A stretch of DNA of 47,865 nt from Chara braunii (GCA_003427395.1 BFEA01000151.1:1358294-1406158), one strand, 5' to 3'; numbered from the stretch's first letter, positions 1 to 11,352 are shown. A program made the numbers and translations. Notes: a model not told the origin generated them from the sequence alone.

Positions 1-75
<75 letters not shown>
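1..75. repeat. (GA)n microsatellite
   Basis: The window opens inside an uninterrupted GA dinucleotide run of about 37 units that decays into GGAGAA. Its left limit is outside the window. Confidence 0.97.
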
Positions 76-79
<4 letters not shown>

Positions 80-1499
80 AACCAGGATCAGAGTGTCAAA
101 GGTTGAGCGATGCAAGCTGTTGTGTGCAGCTGAAGCCGCCAGACACTCTTAACACTTCGACTAAACTCCTAAATTGTGCAGCTGTTATGATCCTGCCCAA
201 TTTCGAAGTACAAATTCATGAGAAAGTACATCGCCGTCCAATTGAACTTGAGAGGAGAGAGAGGGAAAGAAGAAGAAGAAGATGTATGCCAGTAAAGACC
301 AATGATAATTCATTTCTTATTGCCAACCACTCTCCTCCTTTTCTACACACTCCCCCCCCCCCCCCCCCCCCACCCCACCCCTCCTCCCTTTAATTCACAA
401 TATAATAATAATAATAATGTTGAATGGCTGAACCAGAATGAATGTTCGAATCCCTCTTCTACTGCAGGTACAACATAAGGTCCACCATAGCCATGGCCAC
501 TCTTCTCCTTCCTCTTCCGAAGGCCGAGGCTATAGCGGACTGCTAGGGCCTTGCCCTGCTGTGCAAAAGACAACTCAAAGCAGCTTTGGCTGCTCTGGCT
601 CAGGCCGCCATGCCTGGCTCTGCCTCGAAGCTTCTTCGTGTAGATCTACCCCAACTGGGGCCTTCCAGATGCAGCAACCACCAAGGTGATGAAGAACATC
701 CACCATAGCCAGGTAAGTACCTCTGTCCTTCCCCACTTCCTAGTCCTCGTCTTCCTCCTCCTCCAGCCCGAGCTCCACCACCATAGCCAAGGTGGGAAGC
801 TGGGCGCTCCTTCCCCAGCAGTGCTGCTTCACCCAGCGCTGCTCCAGCCAGCGCTCCAACAATGTGTCCCCAAACTTGCACACCGAAGAATGAGGAGCGC
901 TACTTCGCTCCTCCTGGAGATATAGCGGCCTGATTGCCTCTTGGGCGGTGAGGCCACGCGGCCTCCAAGCAACCAGTACCTCCTCCCTTTCGGAGGGAAA
1001 CATCATTGCAGACTCTGATATTGCCCGTACAGGCCCTAGACTCAGACTACTTGGACTGGTACCCGCCTAGACCTACTCTACCCCTAAAAAATGCCAACTT
1101 TTGTCTTCTTCTGGTCGGCCTCGAGTACACGACACATCGAACGCTACTTGGTGTGCTACCTCCCTACCTGCTACTTGTGTTTTTCCACTGATGTAAGTGT
1201 CACGGGCCTATTTCCCCGCCACTTTTTTCCCTGCTGCAACCCTCAATGTCACGGCCACAGGTGAGCACCGGCCCTTCGGGCCTTCCATATGAACGAGCAC
1301 CGTTGCAGGTCACACATGCACTCGAACCGACAAACACTCAGACAGGCATGCAGACCAGCAAGCACACACACACACACAGACTTAGAAAACTCAGCAACAA
1401 GCGGGAAACTCGGCAAGGCATAAATTCCATAATTTCCATTGGCAAAACTCAGAAATCAGCTGCGTGTCTCAGTCCGTGTTTGGCAGGTCCTTGCACTAC
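76..1499. other. Gene-less repeat-derived DNA, LTR-like
   Basis: No convincing coding sequence is seen. The stretch contains a C20 run (352-371), three copies of CCATAGCC (485, 703, 781), the second running directly into AGGTAAGTAC like a splice donor, clusters of GCGCT/CAGCGC words and a short CA run near 1363. The same vocabulary recurs in other LTR-like blocks of this window. It may be long terminal repeat or leader sequence linked to the integrase remnant that follows on the minus strand, but no paired repeat proves this. Confidence 0.4.
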
Positions 1500-2100
1500 C
1501 CCCCCGCCTCAAGAGCGAGGTCCCTTCGAGCCAGTAACTCATTCTGAGTCCCTGATGGATGTGCCGTAAGCGAACATAGCGAAGAAATTCCGTGAGTACT
1601 CAGTAGCAGTGAGTTTGCAGAGATTTTTGGAACAGCATCGGAAGCTATCTGTCGTTTGTATGCTTTCACAACACGAGGTGCGTGGCACAGCAGTTCCTTC
1701 TGAGAGATCCAGTAGAGATCATCCAACGGGTGGTACATGAAATGAACCTGATATTGTTTGTTACGTCCCTCCCCAATGTGGCTTATAATTATATCTACCT
1801 CGTGACCGCCTTTGATTGCATGAGGGATCATGTTCTCACGGCATTCGAAGGATTTAGCATCATGATATAGAAAGAACTTTGATGCATGAACGACTGGGTA
1901 CGTGCGCAGATGAAGAGGCATGACAATCACAAATGAAGGACCAAACTCATCCTTACCAATCACATCCAGAACTTCCCAGGGACCGTAATAGAGAGGAAGA
2001 AGTTTGCATGACACCCCCTCTTCATCTGAAAATTCAGACATCTTGACCCAGACATACTGATCATTTACAGGACTTCCTTTTCCCAGCTCATTGCCCAGTT
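1500..2100 (-). pseudogene. Ty3/gypsy integrase C-terminus plus chromodomain, remnant
   Basis: Read on the minus strand from about 2100, the frame gives the GDxVWV-like start of the integrase C-terminal SH3-type domain (NDQYVWVKM), then KLLPLYYGPWEVLDVIG, the PSF...PLHLRTYPVVHASKF block, and a chromodomain-like tail (HEVDIIISHI ... YQVHFMYHPLDDLYWISQKELL). The order integrase-C then chromodomain defines chromoviruses, where the tail guides insertion into chromatin. It aligns by eye with the equivalent region of the gypsy element at 17270-17775. The usual WKGY core of the chromodomain is replaced by MYHP. Everything upstream (RT, integrase core) is absent, so this is a truncated dead copy. The frame stays open to 1496, but the last 50 or so residues have no recognisable similarity. 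Confidence 0.8.
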
Positions 2101-2626
2101 TGGCTGGAGGAAAACTACCATTTCATTCATCACTTCCTTCATTCTCAAATCAGCCGACACTCTAACGGGGCATCACTGACCCTCGACCAGGCCTCCTTGG
2201 ATTCAGGGAAGAAACAAAAGTTACACCAGCAGCATACTGATAATTTACGAGGAGCTGGAGCAGGCTTTATTTCTAGCTCAAGAGAGAGGACAATGGGATG
2301 CAGATGCAGCCAGTGAGATACCACTTGAGGCAGATTGATGGATGGTGATCAAGACAGCAGGATTCCCAGGTGCCGATGCACTTGAGTGTGCGCAATCCAA
2401 TGTACTTGCCAGCATTCAGTTTCAGTTCAGTGTCACTTGCCAATCAACAATTCAGTGTGAAGATCCATTATGCATGACCTATTACTTATGATGAATATAA
2501 ACTCGTCCTAGATGATCTAGGACTTCCTCTCAAGGCTAACCCAGTTTTCAGCAAAGAATATAATTAATCAGTATTCAAAAAAAAAAAAGAAAAAAAAAGC
2601 AGAAGTCCTCTCAGTTGAGCACATAC
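2101..2626. other. Intronic or intergenic DNA without a gene
   Basis: This AT-leaning stretch lies directly downstream (minus strand) of the donor site of the BEACH exon at 2627, so it is the beginning of the next intron. It includes a short A-rich tract at 2577-2599. No coding or structured element was recognised. Confidence 0.5.
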
Positions 2627-2969
2627 CTGAACATTCTGTCCGCAAGTCCAAGCACCATAGTTCTCAGCTTCGCAACTTCCTGAGAGCTGGGCCTCTCGCC
2701 AATTCGGATGTGAGTCACAGGATGGAGGAGAGGCCTTGTGGCATAAGATTGAGAGCTGCAGGGCTTGTCCCAGTAGAATTGTCGAACAATGTCCAGAACT
2801 CTCTGCAGTCCGCATGTGATCCGCAGCCTCCCTGGATCATGATCAACTTGCCTTAGCAGAGACTGGTAGAGCTCTTTCTGAACCTCAAAAGGGGTGTAAA
2901 CCCAGATTCTAGGGTCGAGGTACAGCTTCGACAGCGCCTCCTTGACTAGTGCATCAGCAACTGAGGGTG
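2627..2969 (-). CDS. BEACH-domain protein (SPIRRIG-like), internal exon
   Basis: This internal exon of about 114 codons is bounded by an acceptor ending CTACAG at 2970 and a donor CAG|GTATGT at 2626. Its product contains LYLDPRIWVYTPFEVQKELY, then RITCGLQRVLDIVRQFYWD and GERPSSQEVAKLR. From memory this matches the conserved armadillo-like region upstream of the PH-BEACH module in plant SPIRRIG/BCHA proteins, very large cytosolic scaffolds that act in membrane traffic and P-body function. The exon continues in frame from the exon ending at 25656: that donor leaves one base (G), and CA here completes an alanine codon. The protein logic runs straight across the join (LIGSVANSP + APSVADALVKEALS), with no missing segment compared with the family. 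The open frame extends past the acceptor, which is why an ATG upstream of it should not be taken as the start. Confidence 0.85.
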
Positions 2970-3289
2970 CTGTAGCGAAACGCAAAACCACCCAACAATA
3001 CTAGGACATCTCAGCAGAGCTTACCAGGCATACAAAGGTCGTATCTGTCAAAGAGATTTAAATACAACACCCGCTATACAGACCCAGGTTTTCTAACCTT
3101 GAACCCTTGCCTTCCCACCCTTAGCCAGCCGGAAACTGCCAAATTATACAGGCACACTGGTCCATAAGAGATTAAACTTGAATGCTCTTTGGGTGTGTAC
3201 ATGTTGGTACGTATGAGCAATTGAGAGTGGTTGAAACGCGCACCTCTCTCTCTGTTACATGCTGCGCGTGCACACGCAGGCCATTTTGC

Positions 3290-3460
3290 AGGCCTGCGTC
3301 CTTCAGGCCAAAAGCCTGAACTTCAGGCCGAAAGCCTGAAATCCAGGGCTTACAGGCCCCATGTCGGTTCAGCCCGAAAGCCTGAATTCCAGGGCCTATC
3401 CCTGTGTCGTTTCAGACTAAAAATGGCAACAGCCTTTTTAGCCTGAAACGAAGGGCCATT
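3290..3460. repeat. Word island: TTCAGGC / GCCTGAA
   Basis: The block is composed of the word TTCAGGC and its reverse complement GCCTGAA repeated at irregular spacing, for example TTCAGGCCGAAAGCCTGAA, a perfect small hairpin. Substitutions and spacers vary, so this is not a regular tandem array. See the finding on word islands. Confidence 0.7.
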
Positions 3461-3967
3461 TTCGGTTGTTCATCAGAACGACCGGCCCTGAGACTCAGGC
3501 ACCGAACCAGGGTTTCGGGAACAGACTATTATTAGTCTGTTTCCCACGCCAGCCTCAGCAGGCTGCTGCACGCCAGCCCCTGGCACACTTCGGCATTGGC
3601 AAGAGCTGCCTCCTCGGCCTGACTCGCCCTCCAGTAGTCAGGAGGCAGGCCGAGGTAGTACATAGGACTTCCCAGGCACTTCCGAGGTAGGCAGTCGGCA
3701 GTTGTAGTCTTCAGGATTCGGGAGCAGCACTCTAGAGAGAGCGCTGCAGTGTAGTAGTAGTAGCGTTAGCTTGTAGTCTTCAGCGCTGGGCGCAGTAGGT
3801 AGCTGTAGTCTCCAGCGCTGGGCGCCATAGCTAGGTAGTACTAGAGAGAGAGAGAGAGCTTGGGCGGAGGCCAGAGGTACCTACCTGCAGGGCCGTTGCT
3901 CCAGCTTCGTCTTCGAGGTACCTGCAGCACAGCGCCAACATCACAGGTTAGTATCTGGTTCATAACA
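3461..3967. mobile_element. LTR-like block ending GTTCATAACA
   Basis: This gene-less block is rich in CAGCGC/GCGCTGGGCGC and TAGTAGTAG words, with CCATAGCT at 3825, a short GA run at 3842-3859 and a GGTTAGTATC donor-like string. It ends at 3967 with GTTCATAACA, the terminus also seen at the LTR edge of the element at 44470. Immediately after this edge begins the start of a different family's gag read on the minus strand, so an LTR appears to have inserted about ten codons into that gag. The left edge of the LTR was not located. Confidence 0.5.
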
Positions 3968-4310
3968 GTGAGAGAGAGAGAGTCTTCTTCTTCCTCTTCT
4001 CAGTCCACCATCTTCTTCTCTCCCTCTCAACTTCTGACTTCCCTGCATCTGCAGACTACGAGAGAAGAGAGACAGAGCTTGGTGACATTCGGATCCAGAC
4101 TCAACTTTGGGACTTCAGACATGGCAACGAGGGATTATTTGGGATTGGTGACAAAGACTTGGTGTTGACGACATTCCCATCTATCTCCCTCCTTTCATCT
4201 GATCCCTTCCTCTTCGTCTGTGTATGTCTGGACCTGGCCCTTTCTTCCTGAGTACAGCGCCAGGCTCCTTCACGCCTGGTGATGGGTACGATGCATGTTT
4301 GGTCTGAGTT
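3968..4310 (-). pseudogene. Retroelement leader plus first codons of gag, truncated
   Basis: Read on the minus strand, this is a diverged copy of the leader and gag start found on the plus strand at 37012-37365. Shared blocks include CAGACCAAACAT, GTGAAGG-GCCTGGCGCT, ACACAGACGAAGAGG, GGGAATGTCGTCAA-ACCAAGTC and TAGTCTGCAGAT, in the same order and spacing. It runs through the gag start codon into AGAAGAGGAAGAA and a CT run, then stops at 3968 where the LTR block begins. The copy's start region carries an in-frame TGA within the first few codons. It is therefore a dead fragment of the same family in inverted orientation, 33 kb from its relative. Confidence 0.8.
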
Positions 4311-4548
4311 CAAACATCGATCGGACTAGTTATTAGTATTCTCGCATTCTGCTTCGCTACTTTGTAACTACGTGAGTGAGGTCAGTCTTTGTATCTAAGT
4401 CTTCCCTGCGCTTTTCAGCACCTTTTGTATGTATGAGAATGCACATTGTCTGTCGAGATTCTACTCGCACTACATTGTACATTCAGTCCTTTTCATCACA
4501 TTGCAGTTCCTCGGTTATTACGAACATCACATATCTGTGCATGTAACA

Positions 4549-4573
4549 CTCTCTCTCTCTCTCTCTCTCTCTC
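4549..4573. repeat. (CT)n microsatellite
   Basis: Twelve CT units between ATGTAACA and CGTGCCC. Confidence 0.95.
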
Positions 4574-4652
4574 GTGCCCTGGAAAAATGTGATCACATCA
4601 TCATACACTGGAGATGTGAACCTGCATGATTTCTCACTCTGTCATCCCTCAT

Positions 4653-5150
4653 GTGAACCATGTCTCCCCCTCTTCTCCTTCCCTCCCAAACCCCCGTCTT
4701 TCTGTCTCTAGGTCATGTTCTCATATTTCTTGACACACCTTGACAGATCATTATCTTTGTCTCACTGTCTTTGTCTGTGTCACCTTCTTTGTCCTCTCCA
4801 ATAGTACATCCATGTTCTTCACCAACCACCCTCTCCATCTTCTCCCCGTCCTGCTTCTTCCCACCACCTCTGAGTTCCGCAGAACAGAAGGGAGAGGCTG
4901 TGAAGGGAATCAGAACTGCAGTGAGCATGTCATTGGTTATCAGAGCTCCCGTGAACCATCTCTCCCCCCCTTCTCCTTCCCTCTCAAACCCCCATCTTTC
5001 TGTCTCTAGGTCACGTTCTCATATTTCTTGACACACCTTGACAGATCATTATCTTTGTCTCACTGTCTTTGTCTGTGTCATCTTCTTTGTCCGCTTTTCA
5101 AGTCCTCTCCAATAGTACTATTCATGTTCTTCACCACCCTCCCTCTCCTT
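4653..5150. repeat. Local direct duplication, period 298 bp
   Basis: The segment starting GTGAACCAT at 4653 is repeated from 4951 with high identity for about 190 bp. It includes a run ending CTTTCTGTCTCTAGGTCA (a pyrimidine tract followed by AG, like a splice acceptor) and CTTGACACACCTTGACAGATCATTATC. The second copy carries an extra GCTTTTCAAGTCCTCTCC. There is no convincing protein in either copy. The region 4311-4652 before it has only low-complexity CT/CA-rich sequence. Confidence 0.85.
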
Positions 5151-6000
5151 AGCTGGACGGGGTACCTTTGCCTTGCCCTTGTCCGGGCATTGTGCGGCAG
5201 TGTGGTTGACACTGTTGCACCAAAAGCAATACCCATACTTCCTTGGTGATGTTGTGTGCTGTCCATGGTTGCTGCCCAGTCTCCGTCGCTGTCGTCCCTT
5301 GTGTTGCCTTGTTCTTCCGAACCCTTTTAGGACGCTTCGGTGGGAGCGCGGCGACAACTCCGCCATCACTCGAGGAGACCGCTGCAGCGTGGAGATCAGG
5401 TGATCCATCGGCGATCACTGCATTGTTATGCGTTGGCCTTTGGTAGCCTTGCTTAGCCACATATTGCGGCTGGGACTACCTTTCGTTGGCGGCCTTGTCA
5501 TCCGTTTGGATGACCAGGTTAGCACGGTCAAGGATGGCCTTGAATGAGGCGTAGTCGTTCTCATTACCGAGTGCCGACCACAGTCCTGCGCACGATCGCG
5601 AAAAGAATTTGGATCGCAGGTTGGGAAACTTGAGTCGAAACCAGGAGTGGTTACTATCTTTTGCCACTTGATCGTCTAGTCTCGTGTTCACATGTTCCCT
5701 TGCGAGCCGGAGTAGACATCGTTCATGGCCGCTTTTACTACATGTGCCACATTTGCTCGCGCCGCTCCCACTTGATGTGCGTGTGCAGGTTGGCGATGGT
5801 GCTCCCCAGATTGGCCGCTGTGTGGTTCATGAATGCCTGTGCTCCTCCAATGAGTTGGAGGTGGAGTGCTGTCATCATTAGGTCGTCCGGCACGTGGTGG
5901 CAAGCTGCTTCGGTGACGAAGGCTTGCCACCATGCCAATGTGCAAGGGACCTGACTGTCCTTCTCTTGCTGGAGTGTATCACAATGCATGCATGGACAAT
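5150..6000 (-). pseudogene. Retrotransposon gag, C-terminal half with CCHC zinc knuckle
   Basis: On the minus strand the residues WWQAFVTEAACHHVPDDL, LQLIGGAQAFMNHTAAN and LHTHIKWERREQMW are a retrotransposon Gag capsid-type (Retrotrans_gag-like) core. They are followed after a frameshift near 5690 by a segment around 5480-5690, then by a zinc knuckle at about 5187-5228, CFWCNSVNHTAAQC (C-X2-C-X4-H-X4-C), and a basic tail. The zinc knuckle binds the element's RNA in particles. The half-gene is separated from its N-terminal half (7106-8047) by an inserted block at about 6008-7105. No pol gene follows below 5150, so the element is truncated. Several frame breaks make it non-functional. Confidence 0.8.
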
Positions 6001-6007
6001 GACTCAC

Positions 6008-7105
6008 ACAAGATGAAGCTCACACATAGTCCAAATGAGATGGGATAGAACCAAGATGCGCAGCTCAATTAATCATTAACACATTATACAAGAGTACATC
6101 GAGATCCAAAGTTCAGCGCCCAACATTATCACGAGTTTCTTCCTTTCGTCTCATGAATGGGGCCTGGCTCAGCCAGCGCCACCTTCAAAACCCGAGTACA
6201 GCGCACAGCAGGTAAGCATCCACCATAGCCAGATCCTACCCCACTCTCTCTCTTCTCTCTCTTGGATCTCAGTCTTGGTTCTCTTGTCCCACCATACAGC
6301 ACACTCCTACTATGAAGATCTACTTTGAATGCTACTCATTGTAGACTAAGTCCTATCCCACTAACTATACTAACTAGTAGGGCTGCTATGGCTGCAACTT
6401 GCAAGCCAGCGCCCAGCTCTCTTCTTCCTCCAGTGCAGCTTCTCCTCCAGCGCTAACCCAGCTAGCCAGCGCACAAGTGCACACAGCACTTCCACGCCAA
6501 TATGCCAATGGGAATCTGATGTCAAGGGAGGCTGGCCTATTGCTTTATACTGCTGGCTTCCCCTGGCGACGTCTGCATTGGTCTGTATTGGCACTTTGGG
6601 CCTTCCTCAGTCCCAGACCCATGCATATGTGTGTGTCCCAGTATTTTCCCCTCAGGGTCTGCTGCTGCTGCGGCCATCTGGCCTGGATTTCGGACTGGGT
6701 GTCTGAACCTAGACCCCATATTAGACTTAGACAAAACTGGGAACCTGCCCTTTGACTTCCTTTTGGACAGACACACATTCTTCACAAACAGACACTCATA
6801 CTGCATGAACAGGCACACATACTGCACGAACAGGCACACCCCTTGCCTGAACAGACATGTCCTACACACCCTCTGGACGAACAGATGTGACCTCCAAATC
6901 TAAACATTGCAACTGTTCATTCAGGGGCACAACTGTGGCCTTTGACATTGGCTTTTAGTTTAACTAGGATGTGACTTTTGACCCAGAGAACATGTCCTTT
7001 TATCTGCTTTCACGAGTTGGGCCCTGGCGAGTGAACCCTCTATACTGTATTTGCCGAACAGGGTGTGAATCGGGTAAAGGCCCTTTAAAATGCATCCGTT
7101 TTGTT
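6008..7105. mobile_element. Insertion splitting the gag pseudogene (LTR-like)
   Basis: Gag breaks off after FNIGKFDD at 7106 and resumes with WWQAF near 5930, so this 1.1-kb block is an insertion (or insertion plus flanking decay). It carries CAGCGCC words, CCATAGCC at 6223 just after an AGCAGGTAAGC donor-like string, GCTATGGC at 6384, and at about 6770-6890 an irregular array of the word GAACAG(G/A)CACAC. It has no protein of its own. It resembles the LTR-like blocks at 22955-23456 and 29130-29970 in vocabulary, and is probably a solo LTR. I could not fix termini or a target-site duplication. Confidence 0.55.
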
Positions 7106-8047
7106 CTAGTCGTCGAACTTGCCAATGTTGAAGCGTGGCATCTTGTATGCTTTCGAGGCGGCTTCCGATCGTGACTGCAGTTTGGTGATGTCCGTCTTGA
7201 TGGCAGCCAGCGTGCTGCTGATTGTGGCCGGACTGGTAAAGTGACCCAGGTTGCCGATGATGTTGACGACATGGTCGATGCGCTCTCCAAGCTGCTTCGC
7301 CGTGTCCGTCGTGCAGCCTGGCGCTGCTGAGGGCTTAGCCTCAATGCTGTTGATGCATGTGATGGTGGATGCCAACAGCTGTTACTGTTGTTGCTGATGT
7401 TGTGCTGCTGCACGGATGGCGGCTGTCAAAGTTGAAGACTCTCTCTGCTGCGTCTGTCTCAGCTGCCATCCAGTGAGCTCGTGCACTGTCTGCATCATGT
7501 TGTTCCACATTACCGCCCTCATCATACATAGCATCGGGTTAGCCAGGTAACTCCTTTCCACCTCCGCCGTTGTCGGATCCGCCTGCTCATCCGTAGGCAC
7601 AAAGGTCATGCCTTGGAGTAGTGCTGTCCACTGACTCTCATTCTGAATCACGGACTCAGCGCTGGCGGCGTTCCGCTTGTCTCAAGCCGTTGCGTCAGCC
7701 TCATCAGTCCGCTGAGCTTGGGCTGCTGCCTCATTGGCAAGCCTCTGACGTTCTGCTTCTGCTGCCTCTTGCTGTGCCTTTGCTGTGGCGACGGCATCTG
7801 TGAATGCCTGCACCCGCTGAAGGTAAGCTGCCAAAGTCTCGTGGTCCCCTTGGACCGGACAGGCGGGGAGGATCCCTGTGGTGACCGGTACAACAGCTGC
7901 TGCATTGGTACTGGATGCCGCTGGAGTCGTTCTCCTGCTGAGTCGTTGTTGCTGGTACTTAGGCCGTGGAGGTAGCACAGAGTAGCTACGAACTGCGATC
8001 CTGGCACTGCATCGTGGCGGTACCCCAATGTCCTGTTCCGACGACAT
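7106..8047 (-). pseudogene. Retrotransposon gag, N-terminal half
   Basis: The likely start is ATG at 8047 (MSSEQDIGVPPRCSAR), because the upstream in-frame residues look like leader. The product has a proline/alanine-rich head, a coiled-coil stretch rich in A, Q and E (QEAAEAERQRLANEAAAQAQ), a Q-rich segment and the conserved-looking lead-in MPRFNIGKFDD to the capsid domain. There is a frameshift near 7690 and a TAA nonsense codon inside the CAG/CAA-rich run near 7380. It belongs to the C-terminal half at 5150-6000; the two are split by the insertion between them. Confidence 0.75.
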
Positions 8048-8669
8048 CAGCACGGGCTGATGTGGTACTTGGAGATCTCGGTGGTTACAGGCACGGGGAG
8101 GGCAGGGAGGGTGGGAACAGGGGTAGAACAGAACAAACAATCAACATACAGTCCCCTGTCCCAATGTGGACTGGACACCTAATCAAAGAAAAAAGATGAT
8201 CCTTTCCCCCCAAACAAGTTAATCTCGAAAATAATAAATAAATAATAAAGAATAAGACTAAAAAATGATTTAAAATACAAAATTTAAATTGTCGACAGAT
8301 CAGGTGTCCGTTGAGGTCACCTATGGTCCGGGAGTTCACCATTGTTAGTGAACTTCCCGGAAGTTGCAGTTCTGGGGGTAAACGATTTCGGACAGTCTGC
8401 CAAATGAAAAAAAAATTCGGACAATTCGGAAAAAGGAAAAAACACTCGAATTTTCAAAAAAAACTGAAATTTCGGGAATTTCAACCTAAAATAGTCCGAT
8501 TTTTAGAAGGCCGAAGCCCGCTTTCGGAATTTTCAACAATTAGGGGAAAAACAAAATAAATTTAGCAAAAATTTCGAACCTCAACCCTAATTTTCCGCGA
8601 TTTTGTGGAACCTCCGATTTATGGTTCCAGAAAAAACGAACTTTCCCCCAATGCGGAAAACCGAAAAAA
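8048..8669. repeat. Leader remnant and ATTTCGG word island
   Basis: 8048-8340 has no gene and is the presumed leader of the minus-strand gag. From about 8340 to 8660 the DNA is A-rich and built on TTCGG/CCGAA words (ATTTCGG, AATTCGG, GGCCGAAGCC, GCTTTCGG) interleaved with A runs. The LINE begins right after it. Confidence 0.55.
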
Positions 8670-10272
8670 ATGATCGCAATCCAGGCATTCCAACTTGCAT
8701 CAGAAATGAAGATAAATTGGAGGAAAACAGGAGGATGGTGGAACGCCGACTCAGCACCCCCCCCCCAACCACAGAGGAAACACAAGGTCTGCAATGAATG
8801 AATCACCAAGACCCCATCAGGTTCCTAGGCATAGCAGTCACCATGTCGGGGTGCAGCAAATCAATTGCAGCTAACCTGCTTGCGGCAGTCATGAACAAGT
8901 ACATAGGTTGGCAAAGGGACGACATCTTTGATGGGAAGGGCCCTAGTCGTTAACTCATCAGTCTTCTCCACGATATGGTACACAGCTTCAATTTGGGACC
9001 CGCCAAAGAACTTCACCAAGGATCTAAAGAAAAAAACAGTCACCTACCTATGGACAGGAAACGCCTCTAAGGATCACTTCATTACAAAAGTAGCATGGAA
9101 ATATGTAATAAACCCAGCTAACACATGAGGTCTCGGTCTCATGGATCCATAAGCGGAGCAAAAAGTGTTGCAAACTAGAACTACCATATCATGGAGAAGA
9201 CTGATGAGTTAATCTCAATGGATACTAAGATTAATACTAAAACCAGAACTACCGTGGTAAGAAATGGCGCTGTACCAAGTCAGAAATCTACTGCCATTCA
9301 AAACACACGAGAGCATTGAAAGACACACCTGGCTTATGAATAGGCACTGGACTCCGCAGAGGGAAGGTACGAGGCTCAGACCAGGAGGCTACCCCCTAGT
9401 GTTGATCCGCCATGCCACCACTGGGAAAAACTAATCACAGCATGGAGAGAGGCACTACCACAAAGGAGAAGGGGACCAAACACAAAAGAGGAACTTTTAC
9501 GTCAACCCTTATTCGGTAATGAATTACTGACAGATCATCATGAAGTACCCTGGACTCTACTAGGAAGGGATAAGAGATGGAGGGTGTGGGTGGAAAAGGG
9601 CATATGGAAAGTACCACACCTACGGGAGGACAGAAGCCGAAGATGGAAAACGGAAGAAGAACTAAGACCAAGCTTGCGGGGGGTACGTAATTTGCAAAGG
9701 AATCTCGAAGAGCTGATAGACAGTATACCAGTAGCATGGAGGAAGCTGTTGAAAGATGACAAGGCATGGGAAAAGGGGGATTGGGCAACCCTAAAAATCC
9801 AAAACGTGCCCTCTGTAGCACTTCGCTTCATCAAACAGTCTTCGACGGATGGGGACATAGCAACCTTTGAGGTCCACGAGTTAGAAGTAACAGGGAAAGC
9901 AATCACAGAAGTACGAAGAAAAGCACTAAAAAAGCTGGAATTCAACACCCAAGATCTGCGGAAAGCCAGAGAATTCAAGAACGAACAAAGGAGTGAGAAG
10001 AGGAAGAGAGGAAGTGCAGAAGACCCCATCTGGCTGTTTAGACCGGACAGGGACATAACAGAATTGGAAGTGGACCCTAGGGAATGGGGCTGGTACGAAG
10101 AAAGAGGAAGGGGCAGAGCCAAGAAGTGGGCAGCATTGCACTAGTACACAGTTAAAGTAGGTTACAAGTCCAGATGCAAGGCGGAAAATCCACTCCCAGC
10201 AATAACTGCAAGATGGGAGAGGGCTCTCCAAACCGACATAAGCAGACTGAGTTCAATCCCATGGACCTACTA
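8670..10272 (+). pseudogene. LINE (non-LTR) ORF2 fragment, 5' part of split copy
   Basis: The plus-strand product starts just downstream of where the RT catalytic xxDD box would be: FQLASEMKINWRKTGGWW matches the usual GLxxNxxKS step. It then gives PIRFLGIAVTM, a frameshift near 8925, GRALVVNSSVFSTIWYTASIW, LKKKTVTYLWTGN and, from 9584 to 10143, a 186-residue open stretch with a highly charged C-terminal region. This is the thumb and post-RT region of a plant-type LINE reverse transcriptase, the enzyme for target-primed reverse transcription. The same family lies on the minus strand at 34530-35816 (LLGRALTINTPIFSMMWYMASIW; LRQPLFGN is shared). The copy is 5'-truncated, frameshifted and interrupted at 10272 by a gypsy element; its 3' part resumes at 18921. 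Confidence 0.85.
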
Positions 10273-11352
10273 TGCCTATAAGGAAAATTCATGAGGGACA
10301 TATCTGTAAATATGGGAAAATATAGGCCCAGCACTAACTCGAATTTCCTACAGCTACCCTAACTGCGAATAGCAGACCCGGGCTACCCCTAGGACAGACA
10401 GGCCCTAAGGGCCTATGCTGATAGACGGTCCAATAGCCTAGAGCTGGGTAGGGAGAGGCCCAAGGGGCCGAAACAGAAACGGTACCAGTCGGTCAGTCAG
10501 TCTGGTCTAGGTCGAGTCTAGGCCAGGTTGAGAGGATCGGTCCAGGGCTTTTGGTAGTTGACACTTCGTGGTGTAAGTTGTTGCGCCCGCTGCATCAGGT
10601 CGTGGTGACTGATTCATGCGTGGGAGACGGCGGGCATAGCCAGACCTTCGGAGCGCTGACCAGACTGGGGTCAACGCTGTCCGCTCTTATTCTTTGGGAG
10701 TCAAAGCGGTCTGGGCTATTAGAGGTCTGATGCATTGCAGCACGTGGTGCACTGCTGACCCTCCTCAGGGATAGGGTCCCAGTGGCGATGCAGCCATAGT
10801 TGCACCTTCTCAAAGATTATCATCGTCTGGACTTCATCTTCATCAGAGACTGTTGGTGCTGAGCTTCTTCCTCATCATCTGAGTGGCGATTGGCTTTGGG
10901 AGCCTGTTTCATCTTGGCGCAGGCCACTGAGTTGGATGTCAGGGTGGCACTGGGAGTTACCTTAGGTTCTAGTGCTATTTTCAACTGTTCGGTGTGTGTG
11001 GGGTTGAGGCGCTACCCCTTTGAGTGTAGCGCAACAGGGTTCCGAGGTTATTCAGTGGAACGATGCTCGAAGTTTAATAAACAGTGGTAATACTGTGTTT
11101 GAGTTGTCATCTCTTCATTGATTTCCGGTTGTGATCACTCGGTTGTCTTCTATGAATGATTGTTGGGATTTGTGTGGAGAGAATTCACTATGTTGTGTAT
11201 TCTGTCACTTCGCTCCTCTAAGTCTTCCGCTGCGTTCCTTGTGTTGGGCAGTGTGACACTCCACTACCTCTCCCCTTCCTTCTGTGCATGTATGGGCGTG
11301 TATGGGAGTTTCAGCGAGTGAGGGTTGATAAAATTTCAATGGACAATCATGT
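10273..11352 (+). repeat. 5' LTR
   Basis: It aligns with 17903-18920 over its length. Shared landmarks are TAAGGAAAATTC at the start, GGCCCTAAGGGCC, CAAGGGGCCGAAAC, GGCGCTACCCC and GGTGTGTG-GGTTGAGG, AATAAA at 11076 (possible polyadenylation signal), CTCTCCCCTTCCTTC and GGACAATC-TGTT at the end. The first bases (TGCCTATAAGG) overlap LINE sequence, so the exact edge is uncertain by about five bases. The right LTR ends GTTCACAACA; the left one lost those last bases next to the PBS. Confidence 0.9.

Noticed and set aside
300-1000. Several GC-rich frames of 80-95 codons on both strands
   Set aside because: They overlap one another in low-complexity DNA and show no family features.
9538-10122. 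194-residue open frame on the minus strand
   Set aside because: It is antisense to the LINE C-terminal region, which has the recognisable family residues.
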